Shown here piece after piece: positions 8,207 to 14,893 of a stretch of DNA of 25,322 nt. The notes under the pieces were generated by a model that worked only from the letters and a program-made list of their open reading frames with translations, searched no databases and had not been told where the DNA came from. A program made the position numbers and the translations under genes. Within the stretch, counting starts at the first letter, position 1. Every line of letters begins with the position of its first letter. The stretch comes from Clostridiaceae bacterium (GTDB lineage Bacteria; Bacillota; Clostridia; DSM-8532). Location of the stretch: NCBI GenBank assembly GCA_012727625.1, contig JAAYGP010000208.1, positions 1 through 25,322 of the forward strand. The letters are read 5' to 3'.

Positions 8207-8482
8207 ATGAGTAGAAGACGCAGGAAAACAGGTGTTAAAGCTGATGTCAGCAGAGCAAGCTTAATGTATACCATTAATGCAATCTCACATCTTAGCAAGG
8301 ATGAATTTAGTATGCTGAAAACTCTGCGTTTTAGTGATGCTCTCAAAAATTCAAAAGAAAAAGACAGAATAGAGTCACTTCCGGAGATTCAGAAAATAGT
8401 AAAAAATTTTAACGTTCAATCAATTCAGGATGTCATAGAAATACTGGAAAAATTTAATCTGTTTGAAATTTATCATTTTTAG
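8207..8482 (+). CDS. Small basic protein of unknown function
   Basis: 91 residues starting MSRRRRKTG, basic at the N-terminus and predicted helical thereafter, with no membrane segment or signal peptide and no family that I recognise. AAAAGGGG lies 13 bases before the ATG, a loose ribosome site. The frame is also open from a TTG at 8174, which would add 11 residues, but AAGGGG would then lie inside the gene. The amino acid pattern (alternating charged and Leu/Ile positions, ending EILEKFNLFEIYHF) looks like a real protein rather than a chance ORF. It stands alone between the ligase and the HD-GYP gene with about 258 bases of non-coding DNA after it. Confidence 0.6.
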   Translation: MSRRRRKTGVKADVSRASLMYTINAISHLSKDEFSMLKTLRFSDALKNSKEKDRIESLPEIQKIVKNFNVQSIQDVIEILEKFNLFEIYHF

Positions 8483-8740
8483 CCGATATATATATGAGCC
8501 TGAATATTTTTAATTTACCGGAGCAGGGTACTTCAATGTTACTTCCGATTATGTTTTAATGCTCTTGAATTCTTGTCGCATAATCAAAGGGAATGCTTTC
8601 CTGTTTGATTTGATATGCACAATTATATCAACTTCATGTGAGATCAGCTTTATGTGTTTTACTATTAAGACTATGAAATCTTTTGTTTTACAGAAAGATA
8701 AAGGGCGGTTTTTGCCTGTTTGGATTCGGAGGGTTAATAA

Positions 8741-9805
8741 TTGGATAGAAAAATCAGTATCAATGTAAACGCGTGCCTGCCTGAAATGATCATAGCTGAA
8801 ACTATATACAGCGATTATGGCGCTGTTATAGTATGGGAAAAGACGGAGCTGAATCAAAACATCATTAACAGGCTTAAGGATTTGGACATAGAAATAATTC
8901 AGGTATATGAATCAAGCCTGCCACACAACAGAAAGCGCAAGGAAGTAAAACCGCAGAAAAAAGAAGAAGCTAATTTTACAGAATCATATGAGAAGAACAC
9001 GGATGAATTCAAAACAGTGCTTCAGGATTTATCTGCCGGTAAGACGTCAAGTATTGAAAAAACCCATAAAATAGTCGAATCAGTTTACGCAAGAAAAGAT
9101 CAGCACAGGGAGATTATAGACTGTGTCACCCAAATCCGTAAAATAGATGAATATACATATTATCATTCAATTAATGTGTCAATGCTTTCAATGCTTATTG
9201 GAAAGTGGATGAAACTTATGCCGGATGATATAAGACTGCTTACCCAGGCAGGGCTTTTGCATGACGTTGGGAAATGCCGGATTTCGCCTGCAATAATTAA
9301 TAAACCGGACAAGCTTGACGAAGATGAGTATGAAGAGATGAAAAAGCATTCTGAATATGGATATTACCTTGTTCAGTACATAGAGGGAATGGACAGAAAG
9401 GTTATGGAAACAATTCTTTACCATCATGAAAGGTATGACGGTTCAGGTTACCCTATGGGTCTTGTGGGTGAACAGATTCCGCTGTTTGCAAGGATTGTAG
9501 GTGTTGCTGACACCTTTGACGCCATGACGGCAAACCGGCCTTACAGGCTGAAGTCATCACCGTTTAACGTTTTTGAATTAATGCAGAACGGCTGTTTTGG
9601 CTATCTTGATCCAATTGTTTTAAATGCGTTTCTTTTAAACATTTCTTATTATTACATTGGGAGCAAAGTCAGGCTAAGCGACGGAAGAAACGCGGAAGTA
9701 GTGTATATTAACAGGCAGCAATATGGAAAGCCTGTTGTTAAAGTTGGAGAGGATTATTTGGATATGTCTGTTATTAAAAATATAACCATAATGGAAATGC
9801 TATAA
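8741..9805 (+). CDS. HD-GYP domain protein, probable cyclic di-GMP phosphodiesterase
   Basis: 354 residues. The HD-GYP domain occupies about 125-310: H174-D175 of the HD pair, then H228-H229-E230 leading to DGSGYP with G236-Y237-P238. Such proteins hydrolyse cyclic di-GMP, although some have changed activity. The first 60 residues form a small alpha/beta region (INVNACLPEMIIAETIYSDYG) like the N-terminal part of other clostridial HD-GYP proteins, followed by a charged linker. There is no membrane segment and no receiver domain, so the protein is likely cytosolic. The TTG start is backed by GGAGGG at 8728-8733 with 7-base spacing. Flagellar genes lie about 14 kb away, but no direct regulatory link is visible. 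Confidence 0.92.
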   Translation: MDRKISINVNACLPEMIIAETIYSDYGAVIVWEKTELNQNIINRLKDLDIEIIQVYESSLPHNRKRKEVKPQKKEEANFTESYEKNTDEFKTVLQDLSAGKTSSIEKTHKIVESVYARKDQHREIIDCVTQIRKIDEYTYYHSINVSMLSMLIGKWMKLMPDDIRLLTQAGLLHDVGKCRISPAIINKPDKLDEDEYEEMKKHSEYGYYLVQYIEGMDRKVMETILYHHERYDGSGYPMGLVGEQIPLFARIVGVADTFDAMTANRPYRLKSSPFNVFELMQNGCFGYLDPIVLNAFLLNISYYYIGSKVRLSDGRNAEVVYINRQQYGKPVVKVGEDYLDMSVIKNITIMEML

Positions 9806-9829
9806 AGACAGTATCCAACCAGACCATTG

Positions 9830-10100
9830 ATGAGTATGGTTCCGCGCAACCGGCAGGCTAAAAATAAACGTGAAATCAAAACTCGGATACAAAGACCCGA
9901 TATGTTCACCTATAGGAATCAGTGACATATCCACCCCGAGATTGAACAGCGTTATTCCCATGATTATTACAAAAGCGCTGATTAGAAAAAGAATCAGATT
10001 CCATGACGGAACCGGAGCTATTGTGAAATTCAGCAGCACAACCAGAATGACAATAGGAATTTACCGAAAAGGCTGATTCCTTAAATTTTGCCAACAACAA
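9830..10100 (-). pseudogene. Frameshifted, truncated remnant of a DUF1538 membrane protein gene
   Basis: Read from a TTG at 10100 with GGGTGAGGTG upstream, the minus strand encodes LLLAKFKESAFSV. After a one-base shift near 10060 it continues with IPIVILVVLLNFTIAPVPSW, then two hydrophobic segments including GITLFNLGVDMSLIPIGEHIGS. That pattern, especially the LFxLGVxxxxxPIGxxIG signature, is the N-terminal part of DUF1538 integral membrane proteins, which are several hundred residues long. Homology fades near 9860 and no remainder of the gene is seen. The preserved ribosome site and 5' end show a formerly working gene that lost its 3' part. The family name rests on motif recall, without a search. 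Confidence 0.65.
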
Positions 10101-10267
10101 CCTAAATATTGCACCTCACCCTTTTCTATATATTTATTTAAATTATTTCAGGAAATTGTTGAAAATTGGCGCAGCATGCCTTTTCCCCATCACTCGGAAA
10201 AAAGCGCACCAAATTTAATCATATCATATATTTACGAGAATATGAACCATTCATTTTTTTTACCCAC

Positions 10268-10362
10268 GTTCACAAACCAGCCTGATTCGGATTCTGCAAA
10301 AGTCGACCCGGATATAGTACAACAGAAGGAAACCTTAGCGGAATGAAGTCTGGAGATGTATA
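10268..10362 (-). repeat. Dispersed hairpin repeat, copy 4 (diverged, reversed)
   Basis: On the minus strand this reads ATATACATCTCCAGACTTC, then ATTCCGCTAAGGTTTCCTTC and a diverged tail containing GAATCAGGCTGGTTTGTGAAC. It aligns with copy 3 (23992-24084), including the flank before the core, but its left arm no longer pairs well. It lies in the same scar region as the DUF1538 remnant. Confidence 0.7.
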
Positions 10363-10480
10363 TAAAGAGAAGCGAGGAACAGCGGGCCGACTGTTTGAGC
10401 AAAAATGCAGCATACATTATTATTTCCATATACATTTTTGCGAGTTTCAGCCTGCCGGTTTTAACTTACCAGCTCTATAA

Positions 10481-10514
10481 ATAAAGCTCTTGTTTCCGTT
10501 ATTTAACAACTTTT
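10481..10514 (+). repeat. Fragment of the dispersed repeat
   Basis: The segment AAGCTCTTGTTTCCGTTATT closely matches one arm of copy 2 (13611-13630, AAGCTCTTGTTTCCGCTATT), but neither core nor tail is present. It is either a decayed half-element or chance similarity. Confidence 0.45.
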
Positions 10515-10661
10515 TTGAAGTGTCTTTACCGGGAAAGGTATTGTAACCTGGCGTAAAAATCTTTACAATGTTATTATACATGATGCATTGAATATCGGGT
10601 TCAGACTGTATGAAACCATATAAATCGGTAAGTTTAATTTTGATGATAAGGAGGTTTACAA

Positions 10662-11354
10662 ATGGAAAATAAAATAAAAGGAATTCTGTTTGTTGTTTTC
10701 CTCCTTTTTGGCATGTTTGTTACAATGCAGGCAAGAAGTATTATAATGACACGGCAGCAGAAATCACAAAATCAAACTCCAATACAATCACTTTCTGAAG
10801 AACTGGAACAGGTTAAGCTGGAAGGGCTTGAACTTCAGGAAACTCTCCGGGCTCTTGAAGAAGAAATGGAGGAAATAATAAAAGGCTTTGACAGCGGGGA
10901 TAACCCCATTTTAAATGAATTGGTGAAAACGAGGAGACATTTGCAGCTTATAAACGGTTTTACAGACGTTAAGGGAAAAGGCGTGACAGTAACCTTAAAT
11001 GATGCCCCGGCCAGGACGGAGGCATATCCAAGCGAGCTTATAATACACGATTCCGACATTATAGCAATATTGAACGAATTAAGAGCAGCGGGGGCACAAG
11101 CCCTTGCAATAAATGATGAGCGGATTATTGCAACCAGCAAACAGCTTTGCACAGGGCCGACCATATTAATTAATAAAAACAGGTATCCTGCTCCGTATAC
11201 AATTAAAGCCATAGGCGACCCGGACGCGCTCTACGCGGTACTGGAGCAAAGCGAGGCGGTTTTTATAATGCGCATATACAACATCCGTGTTGATTTTCGA
11301 AAAGAAGAAGAGATATTTATACCCAGATACAGAGTCTACGAAAGCATCGACTGA
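10662..11354 (+). CDS. DUF881 family membrane protein (first of a tandem pair)
   Basis: 230 residues. An N-terminal membrane helix (about 5-25) is followed by a coiled-coil stretch (about 40-75, rich in Glu/Leu) and the DUF881 domain, recognised by GVTVTLNDAP, LNELRAAGAQALAINDERII and YTIKAIGDPDAL. DUF881 proteins (YlxW/YlxX in Bacillus) face the outside of the membrane and sit near division or sporulation genes, but their biochemical role is unknown. ATG follows AAGGAGG with 7-base spacing. The second copy starts 29 bases later, so the two are surely co-transcribed. The Bacillus pair lies near ftsZ; here the neighbours are an HD-GYP gene and pdaA. Confidence 0.88.
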   Translation: MENKIKGILFVVFLLFGMFVTMQARSIIMTRQQKSQNQTPIQSLSEELEQVKLEGLELQETLRALEEEMEEIIKGFDSGDNPILNELVKTRRHLQLINGFTDVKGKGVTVTLNDAPARTEAYPSELIIHDSDIIAILNELRAAGAQALAINDERIIATSKQLCTGPTILINKNRYPAPYTIKAIGDPDALYAVLEQSEAVFIMRIYNIRVDFRKEEEIFIPRYRVYESID

Positions 11355-11383
11355 ATGATATCCGGTATGGAGGTGGTTGAAAA

Positions 11384-12079
11384 ATGAAATTTTTTAAAGT
11401 TACATCCTTAACTCTCGTTTGCATGTTGCTGGGTGTCGTTATCGCCATGCAGTACAGGAGCGTTATGGTTATTAATTCCCTGTCTGTTTATGAGCAGCAG
11501 AGATCAAGTGATTTGATTACAGACCTTTTACGGGAAAAAAGAAACAATGAACAGTTGCAGCAGAGAATAAATGAGCTGCAAAAGGACCTGGAGACATACC
11601 GCACCAGCAGCAGTAATGAATTGGAAACAATCAGGGAGCTTAACGAATATATCAACAAGCTCCAAATCCTTGCGGGTCTTAAAACCGTCAAAGGAGCGGG
11701 GGTTGTTGTTACCATGGACAGCATTGGAAATGCATATCTTGACGACGACCATATTCTTACTGTGTTAAACGAACTCAGAGCCACCGACGTACAGGCTCTT
11801 GCAGTAAACGACGAACGTATTATCGCAACCAGTGAGGTTAGAAAAGCAGGAAGCTATATGACCGTTAACGGGAGAAAACTTTTGCCCCCTTATGTTATAA
11901 AGGCAATAGCTGATCCTGACAAGCTTGAAAGCTCTCTGAAAATGATGACTGGTGTTGTTGAAACACTGGAATATTTAAATATAAAGGTTGATGTTAAAAA
12001 GGAGGAAAATATAATCATACCTGCTGTCCGTGATGACGGAACAGTATTAAGGTATGACCTTCTCACTCCGGTTGATTAG
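11384..12079 (+). CDS. DUF881 family membrane protein (second of a tandem pair)
   Basis: 231 residues with the same plan as its upstream neighbour: membrane helix (about 7-25), coiled coil (about 35-80, QQRINELQKDLE), then the DUF881 domain with GVVVTMDS, LNELRATDVQALAVNDERII and YVIKAIADPDKL. The two copies share many positions in the domain but little in the coiled coil, consistent with an old duplication and perhaps a heteromer. ATG is preceded by GGAGGTGG with 7-base spacing. A weak hairpin AGTCAA/TTGACT lies shortly after the stop (12095-12117). Confidence 0.88.
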   Translation: MKFFKVTSLTLVCMLLGVVIAMQYRSVMVINSLSVYEQQRSSDLITDLLREKRNNEQLQQRINELQKDLETYRTSSSNELETIRELNEYINKLQILAGLKTVKGAGVVVTMDSIGNAYLDDDHILTVLNELRATDVQALAVNDERIIATSEVRKAGSYMTVNGRKLLPPYVIKAIADPDKLESSLKMMTGVVETLEYLNIKVDVKKEENIIIPAVRDDGTVLRYDLLTPVD

Positions 12080-12231
12080 TTTATTCATTAATCCAGTCAA
12101 CCATATTTGAATTGACTCATTTACAAGCTGTTGGCATTTTTTAATTTAGAAACTATATATATATTAATAGGAATCCAGGAGCAAAGGAAAGGATACAAAT
12201 AAATTGTTGACTTTAATTGCAGGCAATTGTG

Positions 12232-12260
12232 TTGACAATCCGGCAACAAGCCGGAATAAT
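12232..12260 (+). promoter_or_regulatory. Promoter of the pdaA run, with a palindrome filling the spacer
   Basis: TTGACA (12232-12237), 17 bases, then AATAAT (12255-12260): a near-consensus sigma-A type promoter about 70 bases upstream of pdaA. The spacer holds the palindrome CCGGC-AACAA-GCCGG (12240-12254), well placed for a repressor or MerR-like regulator, although it could be chance. In Bacillus pdaA is transcribed by forespore sigma-G, so a vegetative-looking promoter is unexpected. Confidence 0.55.
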
Positions 12261-12274
12261 GTATTCTTTCTCTT

Positions 12275-12313
12275 TTTATATGAGGGTAATCTCATATAAA
12301 TTGCTCTTTTTTT
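12275..12313 (+). promoter_or_regulatory. Leader hairpin followed by a T-run: possible attenuator
   Basis: TTTATATGAG (12275-12284) and CTCATATAAA (12291-12300) make a perfect 10-bp stem with a 6-base loop, followed by TTGCTC and seven T, and then AAGGA of the pdaA ribosome site at 12316. The stem is AT-rich, so termination would be weak; it could instead be an operator. No antiterminator partner is obvious. Confidence 0.45.
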
Positions 12314-12328
12314 ATAAGGATGTAAGAT

Positions 12329-13258
12329 ATGAAACAAAAATTAACCATTTTTCTTTCAGGATTATTGATACTATTTCTGTGTACGGTTATTATCAATTCA
12401 AAAATTGCGTCAACCGAAAAAAACGAATATCTTACCTTGTTTCAGCTAAGCCTTGATGATTTGGACTTTGATAACGAAATTACAGGCGGTTTTGATGAAA
12501 GCTATACTCCTGTGGCTTTTTCATATGACATGGCTTCAGGGACTCCCCGGAACCTTGTCAGAAGCTGGGGGATTTTAAGAGTGAAGGATAACAAAACCCC
12601 TCAGGCTGATCCGGGCACGCCGGAGCTTCTGAAAAAATATAACAGCATATATATTGCCGACGTAAATAAGCCAGTTATCTATCTTACTTTTGATGAGGGG
12701 TATGAGAATGGTTACACAGACGACATACTGGATTGTTTATCGAGGCAGAAAGTGAAAGCATTGTTTTTTATAACCGGTCCATATTTGAACCAGCATGAAC
12801 ATCTGGTAAGAAGAATGGTTGAGGAAGGCCATGAGGTTGGAAACCATACCGTAGGCCATTTCAGTCTGCCAACCCTTGATGATGAAAAAATGAAAAAGGA
12901 AATTACGGATCTGGACAAATTGTTTTATGAAAAATTCAAAAAGCATATGGTGTTTTTAAGGCCGCCAAAAGGTGAATACAGTGAGCGCTCCCTTGAGATT
13001 TCATCAAAGCTTGGTTATATAAACGTATTCTGGAGTTTTGCCTATGATGACTGGTACAGAGACAAACAAAGGGGCTGGGATTATGCTTATAACAAGGTTA
13101 TGTCAAATCTTCACAATGGAGCGATTCTCCTTCTGCATGCGGTATCCAGTGATAACGCTCAGGCTTTGGAACGAATAATTGTTGACGCAAGGAAAAAAGG
13201 CTATGAGTTTGGCGATGTTCTGGATCTTATTGATATTGCAAGAGGTGAAAACCGGTGA
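12329..13258 (+). CDS. pdaA: PdaA-type polysaccharide deacetylase (cortex delta-lactam pathway)
   Basis: 309 residues: N-terminal membrane anchor (about 5-24), then a NodB-fold deacetylase domain. Motif 1 is TFDEGYENGY with D122, motif 2 is NHTVGH with metal ligands H173 and H177, motif 3 is RPPKGEYS (from R211), motif 4 is the VFWSFAYDDW block, and motif 5 is LLLH (H270). The flanking RSWGILRVKDNKTP and the LHNGAILLLHAVSSDNAQAL blocks match PdaA, which removes the N-acetyl group from muramic acid before delta-lactam formation in the spore cortex. Start ATG with AAGGA at 12316-12320. The TGA overlaps the GTG of yqfC by four bases, indicating translational coupling. Confidence 0.9.
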   Translation: MKQKLTIFLSGLLILFLCTVIINSKIASTEKNEYLTLFQLSLDDLDFDNEITGGFDESYTPVAFSYDMASGTPRNLVRSWGILRVKDNKTPQADPGTPELLKKYNSIYIADVNKPVIYLTFDEGYENGYTDDILDCLSRQKVKALFFITGPYLNQHEHLVRRMVEEGHEVGNHTVGHFSLPTLDDEKMKKEITDLDKLFYEKFKKHMVFLRPPKGEYSERSLEISSKLGYINVFWSFAYDDWYRDKQRGWDYAYNKVMSNLHNGAILLLHAVSSDNAQALERIIVDARKKGYEFGDVLDLIDIARGENR

Positions 13259-13563
13259 AAAGAAAAAAGAAACAAGGCAGGAGAAAAGAAAAAAAGGATT
13301 CGGTTACTATAAAGGAGAAAGTCTCAAAACTGCTTGAGATACCGGATGAGGTTGCCACAGACCGCCCAAAGATTACGACTATGGGAAGAAAGGAAGTTTT
13401 TGTTGAGAATTACAAAGGGATTATTGAGTTTACAAATGAAATAGTAAGAATCAATTCAAATCATGGTGTTATAACAATAACGGGACATAACATGAAAATT
13501 AAGGAAATAACATGTGATGATATTATTATAGTGGGTGATATCGAAAACATTGATTATATATAG
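13255..13563 (+). CDS. yqfC: YqfC family sporulation protein
   Basis: 102 residues, with a very basic first 25 residues followed by a compact beta-rich domain: EIPDEVATDRPKITTMGRKEV, then VENYKGIIEFTNE, then ITGHNMKIKEI and DIIIVGDIENIDYI. This is the usual YqfC/YabP-like pattern. The GTG start overlaps the pdaA stop (GTGA) and has AGAGGTG 7 bases upstream. In Bacillus yqfC is a sigma-E gene directly followed by yqfD. Here a 103-base repeat copy separates the two, the main oddity at this locus. Function is not established beyond involvement in sporulation. Confidence 0.88.
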   Translation: MKRKKKQGRRKEKKDSVTIKEKVSKLLEIPDEVATDRPKITTMGRKEVFVENYKGIIEFTNEIVRINSNHGVITITGHNMKIKEITCDDIIIVGDIENIDYI

Positions 13564-13574
13564 TCACTATCACA

Positions 13575-13677
13575 GATATTACGCAATTAAAGGAAGCTTT
13601 AGCGGAATGAAGCTCTTGTTTCCGCTATTGCACAATATCTGACCTGATCAGTAACTGAATCAGGGTGTGAACAGTAA
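13575..13677 (+). repeat. Dispersed hairpin repeat, copy 2 (core inverted), between yqfC and yqfD
   Basis: Arms are GATATTACGCAAT on the left and ATTGCACAATATC on the right. The core here reads TTTAGCGGAATGAAGCTC, the reverse complement of the core in copies 1 and 3, while the right-hand tail GACCTGATCAGTAACTGAAT...GTGTGAACAGTAA keeps the same orientation as in copy 3. The tail ends 22 bases before the yqfD ATG. Confidence 0.8.
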
Positions 13678-13699
13678 TGAGCTGTTAACCGGAGGTAAT

Positions 13700-14893
13700 A
13701 TGTTACTTATTCGCTTATGGCATTATTTAAAAGGGTATGTTATTATTATTGTAACCGGAATTTATGCCGAGAGGTTCATCAACATTTGCACCAGACGGCA
13801 GATATTGCTGTGGGATATGGAGAGGCTGGACCAGCGAACGGTACGGATGAAAATGAGTATCCGCGGGTTTAAAGCCTCACGCACTGCTGCAAGAAAGTCC
13901 CGGTGCCGTGTGCGGATTGAGGCAAAGAAAGGCTTTCCTTATTTGATAAGCAGATATAAAAAAAGGAAAGGCTTTCTTGCAGGCGTGGTTGTATTTGCTG
14001 TAATCATCTATGCCATGACTTCAATTATCTGGTACATCGAAATTACCGGCAACAATAAGGTCGGGACGGATGTATTGATTAATCAGATTAATGAGATGGG
14101 GATTTACAGGGGTGCAGCTAAAAGGTTTATAAATCCGAAGCTTGTTGCTGACACACTGATGCTGAAAAACAGCGAATTATCCTGGGTGGGCGTGGAAGTT
14201 AAAGGTACAGGCCTTTATATAACAGTAAAGGAAGGGATTGAACCACCAGCCATTGTTCCTTACGATGAGCCGTGTAATGTCGTTGCAAAGACCGACGGGA
14301 TGATAATTTCAATACATGCGAAAAATGGTTTGGAAATGGTCAGAAAAGGAGATACTGTTACAAAAGGGCAGGTTTTGATTTCAGGCAACCTTGAAAGCTT
14401 TTATCCGGAGTTTGGAGAAAAGCAGGTTCATGCAATGGGCGAGGTTATAGCCCGCACATGGTATGAAATAAAAAAGGAGATTCCCGGAAAGCGGGTAACG
14501 AGGGTAAGAACAGGCAAAGAATTTAATAAATACAGTATATATTTTCTGGATTTTTTAATTCCGCTGCCATCCGGGGAGAACCCCTTTGAGCTGTTTGAAA
14601 CTGTAACTTATGACAAGACACCGGTGATTGGAAACCGATTCCGGCTGCCTTTTGGTCTCACTGTTCAAAATTTCTTTGAAGTAGAGGAACAGGTAACTGA
14701 ATTAAGCTCTGAAGAAGCAAGGGAGCTGGCTCAGGCAGCAGCAGTCCGCGAGCTGAACGCAAGAATTCCGGAGGATGCAGAAGTTGTTGATCAGCAAATG
14801 CAGATCACAAAAGAAAACAGAAAAGAATATATAACGGTTATCATGGAATGTGTTGAGGATATAGCCATGGAGCAGGAATTTGGAGGGAATTGA
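13700..14893 (+). CDS. yqfD: YqfD family sporulation protein
   Basis: 397 residues, close to the Bacillus length (398). A basic N-terminal part (1-90) is followed by a membrane helix (about 91-113) and a large domain expected outside the membrane, with VGVEVKGTGLYITVKEGIEPP, ECxxxVAKTDGMI-like strands and KGDTVTKGQVLISG. The last block resembles a hairpin from biotinyl/lipoyl-like domains. The frame is open to a GTG at 13667 within the repeat, but the ATG at 13700 has GGAGGT just before it and gives the family-like start MLLIRLWHYLKGYV. In Bacillus yqfD is needed for normal sporulation. phoH begins one base after its stop. Confidence 0.9.
   Translation: MLLIRLWHYLKGYVIIIVTGIYAERFINICTRRQILLWDMERLDQRTVRMKMSIRGFKASRTAARKSRCRVRIEAKKGFPYLISRYKKRKGFLAGVVVFAVIIYAMTSIIWYIEITGNNKVGTDVLINQINEMGIYRGAAKRFINPKLVADTLMLKNSELSWVGVEVKGTGLYITVKEGIEPPAIVPYDEPCNVVAKTDGMIISIHAKNGLEMVRKGDTVTKGQVLISGNLESFYPEFGEKQVHAMGEVIARTWYEIKKEIPGKRVTRVRTGKEFNKYSIYFLDFLIPLPSGENPFELFETVTYDKTPVIGNRFRLPFGLTVQNFFEVEEQVTELSSEEARELAQAAAVRELNARIPEDAEVVDQQMQITKENRKEYITVIMECVEDIAMEQEFGGN

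Larger units (their letters stand above)
9806..10661. other. Gene-poor scar region between the HD-GYP and DUF881 genes
   Basis: 856 bases with no intact gene. It contains a degraded DUF1538-like 5' gene end on the minus strand (9830-10100), one reversed copy and one fragment of the dispersed repeat (10268-10362 and 10481-10514), and a 12-base inverted repeat AACCGGCAGGCT / AGCCTGCCGGTT at 9848-9859 and 10449-10460. Open frames here (for example minus 10435-10232) follow the repeat and are not credible genes. Confidence 0.6.

Noticed and set aside
8549..8857. Minus-strand 102-codon frame before the HD-GYP gene
   Set aside because: Overlaps the HD-GYP start and its ribosome site, has no ribosome site of its own, and has no recognisable family.
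10232..10435. Minus-strand 67-codon frame with IYISRLHSAKVSF, also readable in repeat copy 3 (IYISRLHSAKVSFDYTIS) and partly in copy 1
   Set aside because: The shared peptide follows from the shared DNA repeat. Several differences are synonymous, but copy 3 has an in-frame stop just before the segment and no start codon or ribosome site, so a repeated peptide gene is not supported.
10343..10480. Short plus-strand ORF starting MKSGDVYKEKRG
   Set aside because: It begins inside the repeat core, has no ribosome site, and resembles no known protein.
13667..13699. GTG start for yqfD within the repeat
   Set aside because: It lies in the repeat tail without a ribosome site; ATG 13700 directly follows GGAGGT and gives the family length.
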